64,000 bases of DNA from Scylla paramamosain (taxonomy: Eukaryota; Arthropoda; Malacostraca; Decapoda; Portunidae): positions 6,295,501-6,359,500 of the forward strand of contig NC_087190.1 in assembly GCF_035594125.1 (NCBI RefSeq), in the 5' to 3' direction. Positions 1 to 15,691 of the stretch are shown piece by piece (positions within the stretch are counted from its first letter, which is position 1; the number at the start of each line of letters is the position of its first letter). Both the position numbers and the translations under genes were made by a program. The notes under the pieces were generated by a model. The model searched no databases. It was not told the origin of the DNA and was given only the letters and a program-made list of their open reading frames with translations.

Positions 1-86
1 AAAGACAGTGTGTGGAGGATGGGAAAAAAAGACAAAGAGGAAAGGAAAAAGTGCAGGAAGGAAAGAAAAAGGGAGGATGTTAGATA

Positions 87-89
<3 letters not shown>

Positions 90-179
<90 letters not shown>
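90..179. repeat. (GA)n microsatellite
   Basis: Pure GA dinucleotide run of about 90 bp. Arg-Glu or Ser-Leu reading frames across it are artefacts of the repeat. Confidence 0.98.
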
Positions 180-182
<3 letters not shown>

Positions 183-888
183 GGAAGGGCGGGCATAGCA
201 CGTAACACTAAATAGGTAAATAAATAAAAACGAAAAAATAAAAAGTCACTTTGCCACATTTTTTTCATACTAATATATCGTACAGTGCTTGAGAGAAGAA
301 AAAACAGGCCATTACACAACTGCGTCTGTGAAAAAAAAAAAATAAATAAATACTAATAAACAAAAATGTGGAAAAGTGGAGGTAATTGCAATATTTCTTT
401 TAAAAGGTTATATAATGCAACTTCCTCCTCTTAATCCACGAGCAGAACACCAAGAACATTGTGAATTTCATGTTTTATTTAAATAGTTTTGTTTATTTAA
501 TAAAACTTTTCCTTATCTAGTCTAGCCTGGTAACATCTTTAAGTTCTCCAGTTCTTATAATAAAAAATCCACTGCAGATATTGTTCATAGGCTTAGGCTG
601 ATTAAAACTTTGGAGGGCAAAAGATTTCATTGTTAAAACTTCCTCACTCCAGTCAAGCGTGGGCGTCTGTATTATGAAAGCTCTTGTGTGTTTATATACA
701 TCGAAAAAGGGACAAGAGGTGTGCTGTCTAAGCGCAAGTGTCTCCTGGGAAATGTTCAGGTAAAAATGCTCCAATATTCTATACTGTCACTCTACAGAAT
801 CAGGGAGTAAAGTTGAGAGGGAGGGAGACAGGAATGGGGAAAAAAAAAAGAAAGGAAAAACGTTAATTCTTGGGAAATTCTGGCTGAC
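180..888. other. AT-rich DNA, nothing recognised
   Basis: A/T-rich sequence with several A runs. An 85-codon minus-strand frame lies at 517-774, but it matches no family I know and shows no motif, so I do not call it a gene. Confidence 0.6.
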
Positions 889-1330
889 TGACATTGTACG
901 TTACCCAGTAAGACACTCAATTCAATATCATAGGCCGAAGTGCCGTGTCATGTGACTTGGGCAGTTATGTCCCTCCACTTTCTACGATTTTCTGAAGGTC
1001 AATACTATACAGCTATAATGGCGCCATATTAGACCAAGAGCAGTGTAGGCCATAAACAGAAGATGATTCACTGATAATGTACATTACGCCTTGATAAAAC
1101 ACTCGTTTCAATACTATACACTAATAATGCCACTATATTACACCAAAAGCAGAGCAGGTCATAAACAGATGTGGACTTGGAAAAGAACAATGTGCGTTGC
1201 GCCTTAATAAAACACTTTCCAATATACTCATAACTCCGCTACATTAACCCATAAACACACGCCAACTCAAACGAACAGTGTGCATTGCGCCTTAACAAGA
1301 AACTCATTTCAATACTAGGAGCATACACTA
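889..1330. repeat. Degenerate tandem repeat, about 4 units
   Basis: A block of the form 'TGTRCRTTRCGCCTTRATAA' followed by 'AACACTC.TTTCAATA' recurs near 893, 1078, 1191 and 1278, with uneven spacing of about 85-190 bp and partly shared intervening text (ACTATA, CATAAACAGA). It looks like an old minisatellite. No coding potential is seen. Confidence 0.6.
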
Positions 1331-1339
1331 AAAACTCCC

Positions 1340-2074
<735 letters not shown>

Positions 2075-2127
2075 TTCTCGAAGGTTTCCGTAGATGTACA
2101 TGAACTTAGGAAAGGTTGGTAACTACT

Positions 2128-2325
2128 GGTGTAGTGTATTGTATTGTATTGTAAGGTGCTGTGTAGTGTTCTGTAGTGTAGTGTAGTGTAATGTAGTGTA
2201 GTGTAGTGTAGTGTAATGTGTTGTGAAGTGCAGTATAGTGTAGTGTATTGTAATGCGTTGTGTAGTGTAGTACAGTGTATTGTATTGTAATGTGTAATGT
2301 AGTGTAGTGTAGATGTATCGTCGTG
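2128..2325. repeat. Degenerate TAGTG pentanucleotide array
   Basis: About 200 bp built from TGTAG/TAGTG pentamers with TGTAT, TGTAA and TGCAG variants. The strand bias (G and T only, with scattered A) yields an 86-codon Tyr/Thr/His-rich minus frame that is an artefact. Confidence 0.85.
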
Positions 2326-2689
2326 CAGTACAGCATGGATTTGGTGCTGCCTTCAGTATGGTACAATTTCGTGTTAAATATTAAATATTGAGGGGGTGGG
2401 CCTCAGAGCACCTCACTTCTGGAAGAAGAGAGCGCAAATCCGAGTTCCGGGAACCCACCTCGCCGCCATTTCTGCGCCACGAGGTGGAGGAGGATGCCTC
2501 TGGCGTGGAGGAGGTGCAGCCAGCCGTCCCTTGTCTGATGAGCAGGACGTGCTCTCCTCAGGAGAGTGAATGCTGGTAGGATGAGGTACTGGGAAGTGGC
2601 CAGAGGCATCCTCCACAGAACCCGGGCCTCGCCGGCGAACTCTACAGGACAGGCTTCTCAAGCCTGCCCTGGATACACCTGGACACCGC

Positions 2690-3343
2690 CCCCCCGGTGG
2701 TTTCCTTGCGCCAGCTGGGCGAGGGAACCTCCGGGTGGCTGGACCTGGTGGACTTCGCCGGCGAGGTCCTCGCTAGAAAAGGACAACCTGGACGAGGCGT
2801 ACGCCGTGGCCATGCTGCAGGGCGCGGACGGCACTCTCCTCCTGAAGGGAGTCATTTGGGAGCCGCTGACGCTCTTCATGACATTATTGTGGCGTCTTGA
2901 CGCTGGGAAGCTTCCTTGAGTCCCGGCCAGGAAGTGAGCAAGTGGCGCGTGTGCTGCAGCAGCCGCGTGTGCGGGTGAGCGAGATACACGCCGAGGGGCT
3001 GGTGCACCTGGACCTCAAGGGGGACGTCATGGTGAGGCAGACCCGCGGAGGAGCCCCAGCGGTGCACCTCATCGACGTGGGGCCAGTGCATCCCCTTCAG
3101 AGAGGCGGAGCCGAGTGAGGCGAACTGGATGTGTCCCCAGGTACTGAGCGCTGCGGCCCCGTCACCTTCCAGGCCGATGTGTACTCCCTGGGACGCTTCA
3201 TGAGGCACGCCCACCCGCACCTGCAGACACACCCCTGCGCCGGCATACTACAGATGCTGGCGAGCCATGCGCTGGCCGAGGACCCAAGAGACCGGTCCAG
3301 CCTCGACACGCTCGTTAGCGTGCTTAGTTATGGCGCCCACTGA
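2690..3343 (+). pseudogene. Protein-kinase domain pseudogene
   Basis: GC-rich island in AT-rich DNA whose three forward frames together read as a degraded serine/threonine-kinase-like catalytic domain. In order: a glycine-loop-like LRQLGEGTSGWLDLVDF (about 2700-2755, frame of 2697), an N-lobe segment ending GVIWEPLTLF (about 2840-2875, shifted frame), a catalytic-loop segment EIHAEGLVHLDLKGD with LIDVG in the DFG position (about 2970-3085, third frame), a stop near 3116, then ADVYSLGRF and EDPRDRSSL (subdomains IX to XI, about 3170-3310). The catalytic loop has HLDLKGD, so the Asp is kept, but at least two frameshifts and a stop break the gene. A dead copy of a kinase family is the best reading. 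A multi-exon gene is less likely because no splice sites fit the frame changes. Substrate and host gene are unknown. Confidence 0.7.
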
Positions 3344-3436
3344 GCGTCCACGTTAACGCCCATCCCCTGCAGCCACGAGATGGGACCTTTTTAGTTATCT
3401 TCGTAGCCTTGCCCAGGATTTTTCTATGGATAGGAA

Positions 3437-4222
<786 letters not shown>

Positions 4223-4849
4223 ATTGGGGATAATAAAGTGTTGAGAAAGAAGGAACTTGGATGGAAGAATAATTTGGTGAAAGATGAAATATAGTGGGAG
4301 ATCTGAAAGGTGACGGGCTAACCGTCTTGCTGTTCATATTGTATGCTAATGCATGTTAATAATATGATGCTTGGCTGCCTTATAATTCACTCTGGTTGTT
4401 GTATGTAACATTTATTTTCCATTTGTTTCCTGCAGGAAAGGAAACAACTGTTCTTGAAATTAAAGATTATTGTTATTTCTTTTGAAAATACTGCCTTTAC
4501 GTATAATTTCATGTAATGTGTGTGTGCATGAGTGTGCCTATGTTGTGCTCCTGTATAATGGTGGCGGCTGGTCTTTTTCTAATTCAAGGTGAGGTTTCTT
4601 GAACCACCTGTGTACTGTATTGTTGTATAGTTCGTCCTGTAGTGTGTTAATTAATTTTTCTTTGATGTTATTTCCTCTGTTATGTAATGTTATATTTACT
4701 GGGTTTATGTTACATGTAAGGTGTAGTTCCTCTGTAGTTTTCTGTAGGGATATCGTTCTTCAAATGCTTTACTTCATCCTTTCGCCCTAACTACGTCTTC
4801 CTTAGCTATACTAACTAAACTCTTTTTCAACCAACTGTCTATCCCCCCA
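4223..4849. other. AT-rich unassigned sequence
   Basis: T-rich sequence with no supported gene. It lies between the GT tract and the A/T-rich tail of a minus-strand LINE fragment and could be older flanking or LINE 3' DNA; no motif decides this. Confidence 0.4.
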
Positions 4850-4904
4850 AAAAAAAAAAATAAATAAATAAATAAAATAAATAAATAAATAAAAATAAAT
4901 AAAT
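4850..4904. repeat. (AAAT)n-rich tract
   Basis: A run followed by AAAT/AAATAA tetranucleotides directly beside the end of the recognisable minus-strand LINE coding sequence. Confidence 0.85.
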
Positions 4905-4906
4905 GC

Positions 4907-5950
4907 GAACCTAAGTGCTTGGTTTTGTACTCTCTGCAATGATAGGGTGGCTGTCTTGGATATTTCATAGTGGGTATGGCGGGTACGTGATGACTGGAGG
5001 GACACAGGCGTTTATGAGGTGAATTTTATGTGCTTAGTTTACAGAAACTCCTGATTGATGTTACTGCTGTTTTTGCTGATCGTTTGATGTGTTCAGTGTG
5101 GTTGTTTATACCTCTGAAATTGATGTTCATTCCTAAGATTTTTCCTTTGCTTGTGTATGGTATGATTGTTCCGTTAATTGTTATAGGGTGTGTCTTTCTT
5201 ATTGCAAGAGGGATTTTGATCCTAAATTTTGATGTGTCTGTTTTTATTTTCCATTTTCTCAAAATCATTTACCTTCGTGACTCCTATTTCTTGGGCCACC
5301 ATTTTCTTTGATTTACCGGGCTGTGTTATTATCTGATGAATGTCGTCTGCATATATTATATTGGTACAACCGTGTGATGGGGAAGTGAGGTCATATGTAT
5401 AAAGGGAATATAGGGTGGGGATACAGAACTTCCTTGAGGTACACCACTTTCTATGGGGAATGTAGGTCCTTGGTAGTTTAGTAGATATATGTATGTATAT
5501 ATGTATGTACATGTATGTATATTCGGGTATTTCTGTTGTCCAAGAAACAGCAAAGTATTTTGGAGAGAATTGAAGGGACACCAGTACTGTTAATTTTATA
5601 TTTCAGTCCATTGTGCCAGACTTTATCGAAGGCTTTTCAGACATCACGGAGGACTATGCAGCACTGTTGTTTATTTCCTAATGTGTTTGCTGTTTTTTTC
5701 AGTTATGATGGCGAGTGCGGTTGGCCCGGAACCCATGCTGTGTTGATGATAGATGATGATGTATTCGAGATAAGTCCTAAGTCTTTTGTTTATTATTCTT
5801 TCTAGAATTTTTCCTGGTACTTCTAATAATAAGACAGGTCTAAAGTTGTGAGGATCTGTAGTTGCTTTGTTTGGTTTGAGGGGAGCAGTTTTTATCAGTG
5901 CGACTTTATTGGGGAAATTATCCAGCTGAGTAGGTGTGCTTGAAAATTTG
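4907..5950 (-). mobile_element. Non-LTR retrotransposon RT fragment, decayed
   Basis: Reading the minus strand from 5950 down, pieces of a LINE reverse transcriptase follow in the right order across frameshifts: KILERIINKRLRTYL (start of RT, about 5810-5765), GVPQGSSVSPP (palm, about 5445), YADDIHQII (catalytic motif with both Asp, about 5345), KWKIKTDTSKFRI and a KGKILGMNI stretch (about 5245-5130), and finally LQRVQNQALRF (about 4930), typical of the region after the RT in I/Jockey-type LINEs. The order and motifs establish a non-LTR RT; the exact clade is inference. At least two frameshifts and the missing endonuclease show it is inactive. It is bounded by a (GT)n tract on one side and an A/T-rich tract on the other. 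Confidence 0.8.
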
Positions 5951-5977
5951 GGAGTGTTTTAATAGCAGAATCTAGTA

Positions 5978-6715
<738 letters not shown>

Positions 6716-6717
6716 AT

Positions 6718-8219
6718 GTAGGAAGGACACTGGCCAAGGGCAACAAAAATCCAATAAAAAAAAAATATGCCCACTGAAATGCCAGTCCCATAAAATGGTC
6801 AAAGCAGTAGACAAAAATTGATGAATAAGTGTCTTGAAACCTCCCTCTTGAAGGAATTCAAGTCATAGGAAGGTGGAAATACAGAAACAGGCAGGAAGTT
6901 CCAGAGTTTACCAGAGAAAGGGATGAATGATTGAGAGTAATGGTTGTGTTAGAGAGGTGGACATAATAGGGGTGAGAGAAAGAAGAAAGTCTTGTGCAGC
7001 GAGGCCGCGGAAGGAGGGGAGGCATGCAGTTAGCAAGATCAGAAGAGCAGTTAGCATGAAAATAGCGGTAGAAGACAGCTAGATACGCAACATTGCGGCG
7101 GTAAGAGAGAGGCTGAAGACAGTCAGTTAGAGGAGAGGAGCTGATGAGACGAAAAGCTTTTGATTCCACCGTGTCTAGAAGAGCAGTATGAGTGGAACCC
7201 CCCCAGACATGTGAAGCATACTCCATACATGGACGGATAAGGCCCTTATACAGAGTTAGCAGCTTGGGGGGCTAGAAAAACTGGCGGAAACGTCTCAGAA
7301 ACCTAACTTCATAGAAGCTGTTTTAGCTAGAGATGAGATGTGAAGTTTCCAGTTCAGATTTTAAGTAAAGGACAGACCGAGGATGTTCAGTGTAGAAGAG
7401 GGGGACAGTTGAGTGTCACTGAAGAAGAGAAGATAGTTGTCTGGAAGGTTGTGTCGAGTTGATAGATGGAGGAATTTGAGTTTTTGAGGCATTGAACAAT
7501 ACCAAGTTTGCTCTGCACCAATCAGAAATTTTAGAAAGATCAGAAGTCAAGCGTTCTGTGGCTTCCCTGCGTGATATGTTTACCTCCTGAAGGGTTGGAC
7601 GTATATGTAAAGACGTGGAAAAGTGCAGGGTGGTATCATCAGCGTAGGAGTGGATAGGACAAGAAGTTTGGTTTAGAAGATCATTAATGAATAATAAGAA
7701 GAGAGTGGGTGACAGGACAGAACCCTGAGGAACACCACTGTTAACAGATTTAGGAGAAGAACAGTGACCGTCTACCACAGCAGCAATAGAACGGTCAGAA
7801 AGGAAACTTGAGATGAAGTTACAGAGAGAAGGATAAAAAACTGTAGGAGGGTAGTTTGGAAATCAAAGCTTTGTGCCAGACTCTATCAAAAGCTTTTGAT
7901 ATGTCCAAGGCAACAGCAAAAGTTTCACCAAAATCTCTAAAAGAGGATGACCAAGACTCAGTAAGGAAAGCCAGAAGATTACCAGTAGAGCGGCCTTGAC
8001 GGAACCCATACTGGCGATCAGATAGAAGGTTGTGAAGTGATATATGTTTAAGAATCATCCTGTTAAGGATAGATTCAAAAACTTTAGATAGGCAGGAAAT
8101 TAAAGCAATAGGACGGTAGTTTGAGGGATTAGAACGGTCACCCTTTTTAGGAACAGGTTGAATGTAGGGAAACTTTCAGCAAGAAGGAAAGGTAGATGTT
8201 GACAGACAGAGCTGAAAGA
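6718..8219 (-). mobile_element. LINE, 5'-truncated copy (RT to 3' end)
   Basis: Minus strand, 5' to 3': LSDRQYGFRQGRSTG (about 8030-7985), ALDISKAFDRVWHKAL with the first catalytic Asp (about 7910-7860), GVPQGSVLSPTLFLLFINDL (about 7735-7675), SYADDTTLHF (about 7655), then the thumb and the long C-terminal segment with SKAFRLISSSPLTDCLQ and PLLPRPRCTRL, ending in a 3' UTR that carries GTTGCCCTTGGCCAGTG just before 6720. Several frame breaks are present. The 5' end stops at about 8219, where satellite sequence begins, as expected for a 5'-truncated retroinsertion. The 3' end runs straight into (AC)n on this strand rather than a plain A tail. Same family as the copies at 35,262-36,098 and 36,591-38,030. 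Confidence 0.88.
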
Positions 8220-8504
8220 GTTTAGAGTGATTTCCATGCTTTTTAGAGTTTTGGTGCCTAATACACGTTCTAAAAGACACTCAAAAGACATGTTTCTGGA
8301 TATGTGGTTTTCATTTCACTTAAAATACACGTTTTACGTAATGTTAATCTGTTTTTCCATATAGAGTGTTTTTTATGCGGTTTTAGTACCTAAAAAGCTG
8401 AAGAAAACACTCTTGATACGCTTTTCTAATAATGTCATTTTCCATTCACTTTGTCGTTTTTGTACGTAACAAGCTCAAAAATCTCGCAAAACACTTGTTT
8501 TTGG

Positions 8505-8721
<217 letters not shown>

Positions 8722-9721
8722 CAATAAAGGATGTTTTCAATGCGTTTTAGCATTTTGCCAAGTAAGAAGCTTAAACCACTCAAAAAAGGTTTTCGTAATT
8801 TTTTTTGTATCCCCATATAAGTTTTTTGGTGCCTAAAACGCTCATAAACTCTCAAAAGACATGTTTCTGGCAATGTCATTTCTTTTCCCAATATAGGTTG
8901 CTTTGCATGCATTTTGGAGTTTTGGTAACTAACAATGTAAAAAAAACATTCAACATTTTTTGGTAATGTTGTTCTGTTTCCTCATATACAGTGCTATTGA
9001 AAAGATTTTGCGTTTTGGTACCTATGAAGGTCAAAAACAATCAAAATACATGTTGCTTGAAATGTGTTTTAGCTATTTCACGTAGGACACTTTGCTTCCA
9101 TTTTTTGGATTTTTTCTACCTAGCACTGTGAATAACACTCATGACACACATTTTTTTTGGTAATAATGTTCTATTTCTACATATAGAGTGCTATTCAAGC
9201 GTTGTAGCGTTTTCATACCTAAGAAGGTCAATAACATTTATGATAGACATTTTTGATATTTTTTTTTTTCGTCATAAAGGTTACTTTCAATGCATTTTTG
9301 CTGTTTCTATACCTATCAAGCTCAATAACACTCATAATACACATTTTTCGTAATGTTACTTTATTTCTCCATAATTATTTTTTTTATATGCATTTTATCG
9401 TTTTGGTACGTAAATTCAAAATCACACAAAAGACTCCTTTTTGGCAATATTATTTCTTATTCCATTATAGGGTTATTTCTATGTATTTTAGCGTTTTGGC
9501 ACCTAAACAGCTAAAAAAAAAAAAAAAAACTAAAGACACGTTTTCATCAATATCGTTCCGTTTTCTTATAAAAAGTGTTCTGCGTGCATTTTTGCGTATT
9601 GGCACCAGTGTGAAAAAAAAAAATTACTTTTTTCGTAATCTTTTTCTCCATATTTTATTTTCTCGTTTCTGCCGTTTGGTGCATAAAAATCTCAAAAACA
9701 TTCATAATACATGTTTTTTTT

Positions 9722-9848
<127 letters not shown>

Positions 9849-12538
9849 TATAATATTTATTTTATTATATAGGGTTATTTTATCCATTTTGACGTTTCTG
9901 TACCTTATAAGTTCTGAAATACCTAATATGCACATTTATGTAATCGTTTTTTCTGTTTTTTCATAAAATGGTGTTTTTAGCTCCTAAACACTCAAAAGAA
10001 ACGTTTTTGGTAATGTTTTCTATTCCAATATCAAGTGCTTTCCATGGATATTAACGTTTTGGGGCCTTAAACGCTCAAAAACACTAAAAAGACCAGTTTC
10101 TTTTAATGTTTAATTTCCCAATATATATTGATTTTCAAGTATTTTGGCGTTTTGGTACCCAATAATGTTAAAACATTAAAAATCCACGTTTTTGGTAATA
10201 TTATTTTCTTGATAAGTTATTCTCACCCAAAAGACACGTTTTTGGTAAAGTTGTTTTGTATTCTCATATAGGAATACTTTCTTGCTTTTTTTTTTTTGTG
10301 CCAAAAACGATGAAAACGCTGAAAAGGCACTTTTCTTGTAATGTTTCCTTTCCCCATAGAAAGTTCTTTGCATTTTTGGTAATTTTATTCTATTTGTTTA
10401 TAAAGGGAGTTTTCATGCGTTTTAACGTTTTAATAGGAAAGAAGGTAAAAAAACAATATACGCGTTTTTGGAAATGTTATGTATTTTCCATATAGAGTGT
10501 TTTTCGTGCATTCTTTTCCTTTTGGTACCTAAAATTACTAAAAATACTCGCTTTTAGTAATGCTCTTCTGTTTCTCCATATAGAATGCTATTCACGCATT
10601 TTTTTTGTGTGTTTTGGTACCTAAGAGGCTCAAAAACACTTACTATAAACAATTCTTATAATTCATATAATTCTTTCGTTTCCTGATATAGAGTAGTTTG
10701 CATGCATTATGTCGTTTTGGAATCACACTTACAATAAACGTTTCTGGTAACGTTTTTCTCTTCAAATGACGTGCTTTGCATGCATTTTTGGTGTTTATGG
10801 CACCTAACATGGTGAAAAAACACTCAAAACACACGTTTTTGCTATTGTTGTTCTCTTTCTCAATATAAAGTGCTTTTCACTTGTTTTACCGTTTTTCTAC
10901 CTAAGGAACTCAGAAACAATCATTATATTCGTTTCTGGTAAAAACGTTTCGTTTCCTAATATATGGTACTTTGCATGAAATTTCTTATTTTTTATACGTA
11001 ATATATTCAAAACATTCAAAATGCACAATTTTGGTAATGTTACTCCGTTTGTCCATGAAAGGTGTTTTGCATACGTTTCAGCGTTTTTTGTATGGAAGAA
11101 GCTTAAAACACAAACACACATACAAAAAAAAGTGTTTTTAATGTTAAATTGTATTCCCGTATAGGATGCTTTTCATGCTTGTTTGCGTTTTGGTGCCTAA
11201 CACGCTCAAAAAATCCCAAATAACACGTTTCTTTTAGCCATGAAGTGCTTTGCATGCGTTTTAGCGTTTTAGTACCTAAGAATAATAAAAAAAAAATACA
11301 GTCAAAATACACGTTTTTCGTAATGTTTCTCCATATTGAATGCTATTCACGCCTTTTAGTATTTTGGTAACTAAGAACCTTAAAAACACTCATAATACAC
11401 GTTTCCGATAACATCATTTTGTTTCATTATATACGGTTCTTTGCATGCATTTTGACGTTTTGGTACCTAACAATGTGAAATACACTCAAAATACACGTTT
11501 TTGGTTTTGTTCTGTTTCTCCATATATAGTGCAATTCATGCGTTTGGTACGTAAGAAGCTGAAAATCACTCAATACACGTTTATCGTAATGTCTTTTGAT
11601 TTCCCCATATAAGGTACTTTGCATGCATTTCGGGATTTTTATACGTAATAAGTTCAAAAATTCAAAATATTTGTTTTTGGTAATGTTATTTTGTTTCTCC
11701 ATGGTGAATGATTTGCAGGCAATTTAGCGTTTTGTTAAGTAGTTCAAAAACACTCAAAAGACATTTTTTTGTAGTGTTGTTTTGTATCCCCATATTTTAA
11801 TGTTTTGGCGCCTAACACGCACTTACACATTCAAAAAACACGTTTATTGAAATGTCGTTTCTTTTCCAGATATAGGTTGCTTTGCATGCATTTTGGCGTT
11901 TTGGTACTTAACAATGTGAATGACACCTTTTCTTAATATCATTTTGCTTCTTTAAATATATTGGTATTAACGTGTTTTTGGCTTTTAGCACCATAAAAGC
12001 TCAAAAACTTTGTTTTTTTCGTTTCCAGATATAAATTTTCTATGTAACAAAACTAAAAAAAATCGAAAATAGTTCTCTTTGATAACGTTATCCTGTTTCA
12101 GTACAAAGTGTTTTACATGCGTTTTAGCGTTTTTTTTTTTTTTTGTACGTATGAAGTTGAAAAACACTCAAAAGATACGATTTCGTTAATAGTGTTTTGT
12201 ATTCCCATATAGAGTGAACTCCATGTTTTATAGCTTTTAGACTTCTAACACGCTCATAAACAATCAAAAGACACATATCTGGTATTGTTGTTTTGTTTCC
12301 CCATATAGGAGGCGTTGCATGCATTTTGGCGTTTTTGGTACCTATTAATGTGAAAAACACTCAAAGTACACGTTTTTTTTTTTTTTTATAGTGTTATTCA
12401 TGCGTTTTATCCTTTTGATACCTAAGAAGCCCTAAAACACTTACTGCACGTTTCTCGTTATGTGTTTTCGTTGTACCATCTAGGGTACTTTGGATTTTGT
12501 CGTTTATCTATGTAAAAATCTCAAAAGTCATAATATTC

Positions 12539-12539
12539 A

Positions 12540-12611
<72 letters not shown>

Positions 12612-12637
12612 CATTATTATTACTATTATTATTATTT
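12539..12637. repeat. (ATT)n microsatellite in satellite
   Basis: About 100 bp of ATT with single-base variants (ATC, ACT) near the right end. Confidence 0.97.
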
Positions 12638-14305
12638 TTATAAACGGTGTTTTACACGCGTTTTAGCATTTTCTAAGGTAAGGCGTTCAAGAAACACTCA
12701 AAAGACACTTTTTTTTTTCCTATATAGGATGTTTTCATGCTTTTCAGCATTTTGGTGCCCAACACACTCGTACACACTCAAAAGATACATTTTTTGGATA
12801 CCTCGTTTCCTTACCCGATATAGGATGCTTTACATTTTGGCATTTTGGTATCTAATAAAGTGAAATACACTTAAAATACACGGCTCTGGTAATGTTTTTT
12901 CATTTTTTTTTTTTTTTTTACATATAGAAAAAACTCATGCGTTTTCGTGTTTTAATATCTAAGAAGCTCAAAAACACTCATAATGCACATTTATTCTAAT
13001 GTCTTTTCCTTTCCTTATACAGAAGCACGTTTTTTACGAAACACTCATATTACACACTAATATTTTTTTTTTTCTGTTTCTCCATAAAAGGTGTTTTGCT
13101 TGCGTTTTAGCGTTTTGGTACGTAAAGACCTCAAAAACACTAAAAAGAGACGTATTAGGTAATGTTTTCTTTCCCCACATTGGGTGCTTATCATGGTTTT
13201 TAGTGTTTTGTTGCTTAGTACGCTCATAAACACGAAAAAGACAAATTCCTCAAGATCTCATTTCCTTTCCACACATAGGGTACTTTGCTTGTACTTTTGT
13301 GTTTTGGCACTTAGCATTGCGGAATTTACACAAAATGCAAGTTTTTGGTAATGTTCTGTTTCTCCATATAGAGATTTGTTCATGAGTTTTAGGGTTTTGG
13401 TAATAAAATAAAGAATAATAAAATAATAAAAATAAAGAAGCTCGAAAGAACAGTTTCTTGTAATGTGTTTTCGTTTATGCTTATAGGGTACTCTGCAAGC
13501 CTTTTGGCGTTTTTTTTTCTTTTTTTTTACGTAACAAGCTGAAAAAAAAATAAAAATACATATTTTTCGTAATATCATTCTGTTTCTGCATAAAGTTATT
13601 TTTTTCAGTCGTTTCAATGTTTTCGTACGTAGATAGCTAAAAAACGCTAGAAAAAAAAAAAATTTGGTAATGTTGTTTTGCTCTCTCATATAGAATGCTT
13701 TTCATGCTTTTTAGCATTTTACTGTGTAACACGTTCATAAACAATCAAAAGACACATTTTTAAAAATCAAATTTTCTTTCCCAATATAGGGTGCTCTACG
13801 TACATTTTGACATTTTAGAGTCTGATACTGTGAAATACACACGAAATACATGTTTTTGGTAATGTTGCTGTTTCTTTATATAGAGTTTCTTCATATAGAT
13901 ACTTTCTATGCTTTTTGACGTTTTTGTACGTAACAAGCTCAAAAACACTTAAAATACTTAATTTTCGTAATATTAATGTTTTTTTTTCATAAACAGTGTT
14001 TTTCATGCGATTTACTATTTTTAACTGAAAACACATGTTTCTGGTATTGTCGTTTTTTTTTTTTTTTTTCATTTGCATGCATTTTGGCGCTTTCGTACCT
14101 AACAATATGGTAATGTTGTTCCTCAATATAGAGTGCTTTTGACTCATTTTAGAGTTTTCGTACTTTAGAAGCTGAAAAAAAACATTAACTTTACACGTTT
14201 TTCCTAATATCCTTTCGTCTCCCATATAGGATGTTTTACACTTTGGAGTTTTAATACTTAACAATGTAAAAAACACTGAAAAAATTTTTTTCATGGCAAT
14301 GTTCT

Positions 14306-14443
<138 letters not shown>

Positions 14444-15549
14444 TACTATTTATTCGTTTTACCGTTTTTGGTACCTAAGAAATTCAGAAAAAAAAAAAAA
14501 ACTTGTCATAGATAATACTTGTAACACTTGTTAGTAAGAAGCTCAAAAACAGTCAAAAGACACACTTTTTGTGATGCGTTTTTGTATTTCATGCATCTCA
14601 GCGTTTTGAACGTTTTTTTTTTTCACTTTGTTAGGTTGCAAAACGCCCGAATGAATACAAAGTACTCTATATTGAGAAAATTGTAATAATATGACTAGAA
14701 ACGTGAGTGTTTCTGAGAGTGTTAGGTACCAAAACGTTAAAAAAAAAGCATGTAAACCACCCTATAGAAGAATACAAAACAACATTACTAAAAACGTGTC
14801 TTTGGAGTGCAAAACATTCTTATGGAGGAATAATAAAATGCAAAGCACTTTATATGATAAAATGATATCATCAGAAAATATGTGTTTTATTTAGATTCTT
14901 AGGTATCAAAAACGCGTGAACAACATTCACTATGGAGAAACAACATTACGAAACAACATTACGAAAAACGTGAGTTTCTTCATAACGTGAATTATCTTCA
15001 CATTGTTAATACAAAAACTCCAAAATGCATGCAAAACACTCTATATGAGTAAACGAGTGTTTTTGAGGGTGTTAGGCACAAAAACGCCAAAAACCATGGA
15101 AAGCACCTTATATTAGGATATAAATAAACATTAACAAAATCGTGTCTTTTGGGTGATTTTATGCTTCTTCCATATCAACACGCTGAAACGAATGCAAAAC
15201 ACTCTTTATGAGTAAACGGAATAATATTGCAAAAATTGTGAATTTTTAGTTTTTTAGAACTCCTTAAATAGAAAAAAGGAAAAATGCAAGCAAAGTACCA
15301 AATAAAAATATATTATCAGAAACATATATAATGAGTACCTTCTTAGGTACTAAAAACCCTTAAACGCGTAAAAAAAAAATAAAAAAAACACTGGAGAAAA
15401 AGCAAAACATTACCAAAAACGTGTAGGTACCAAAACGCCTAAATTCATGAAAACCACTCTTTATGGGGAATCGAAAAGTCATTATGAGAAACATGCATAA
15501 TGGGTGTTTTGGAGCCTATTATGTACCAAAACGGAAAAACGCGTAAATG

Positions 15550-15691
<142 letters not shown>

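Noticed and set aside
2690..3343. Kinase relic as part of an endogenous large DNA virus insertion
   Set aside because: Only one degraded kinase domain is present, with no other viral gene nearby.
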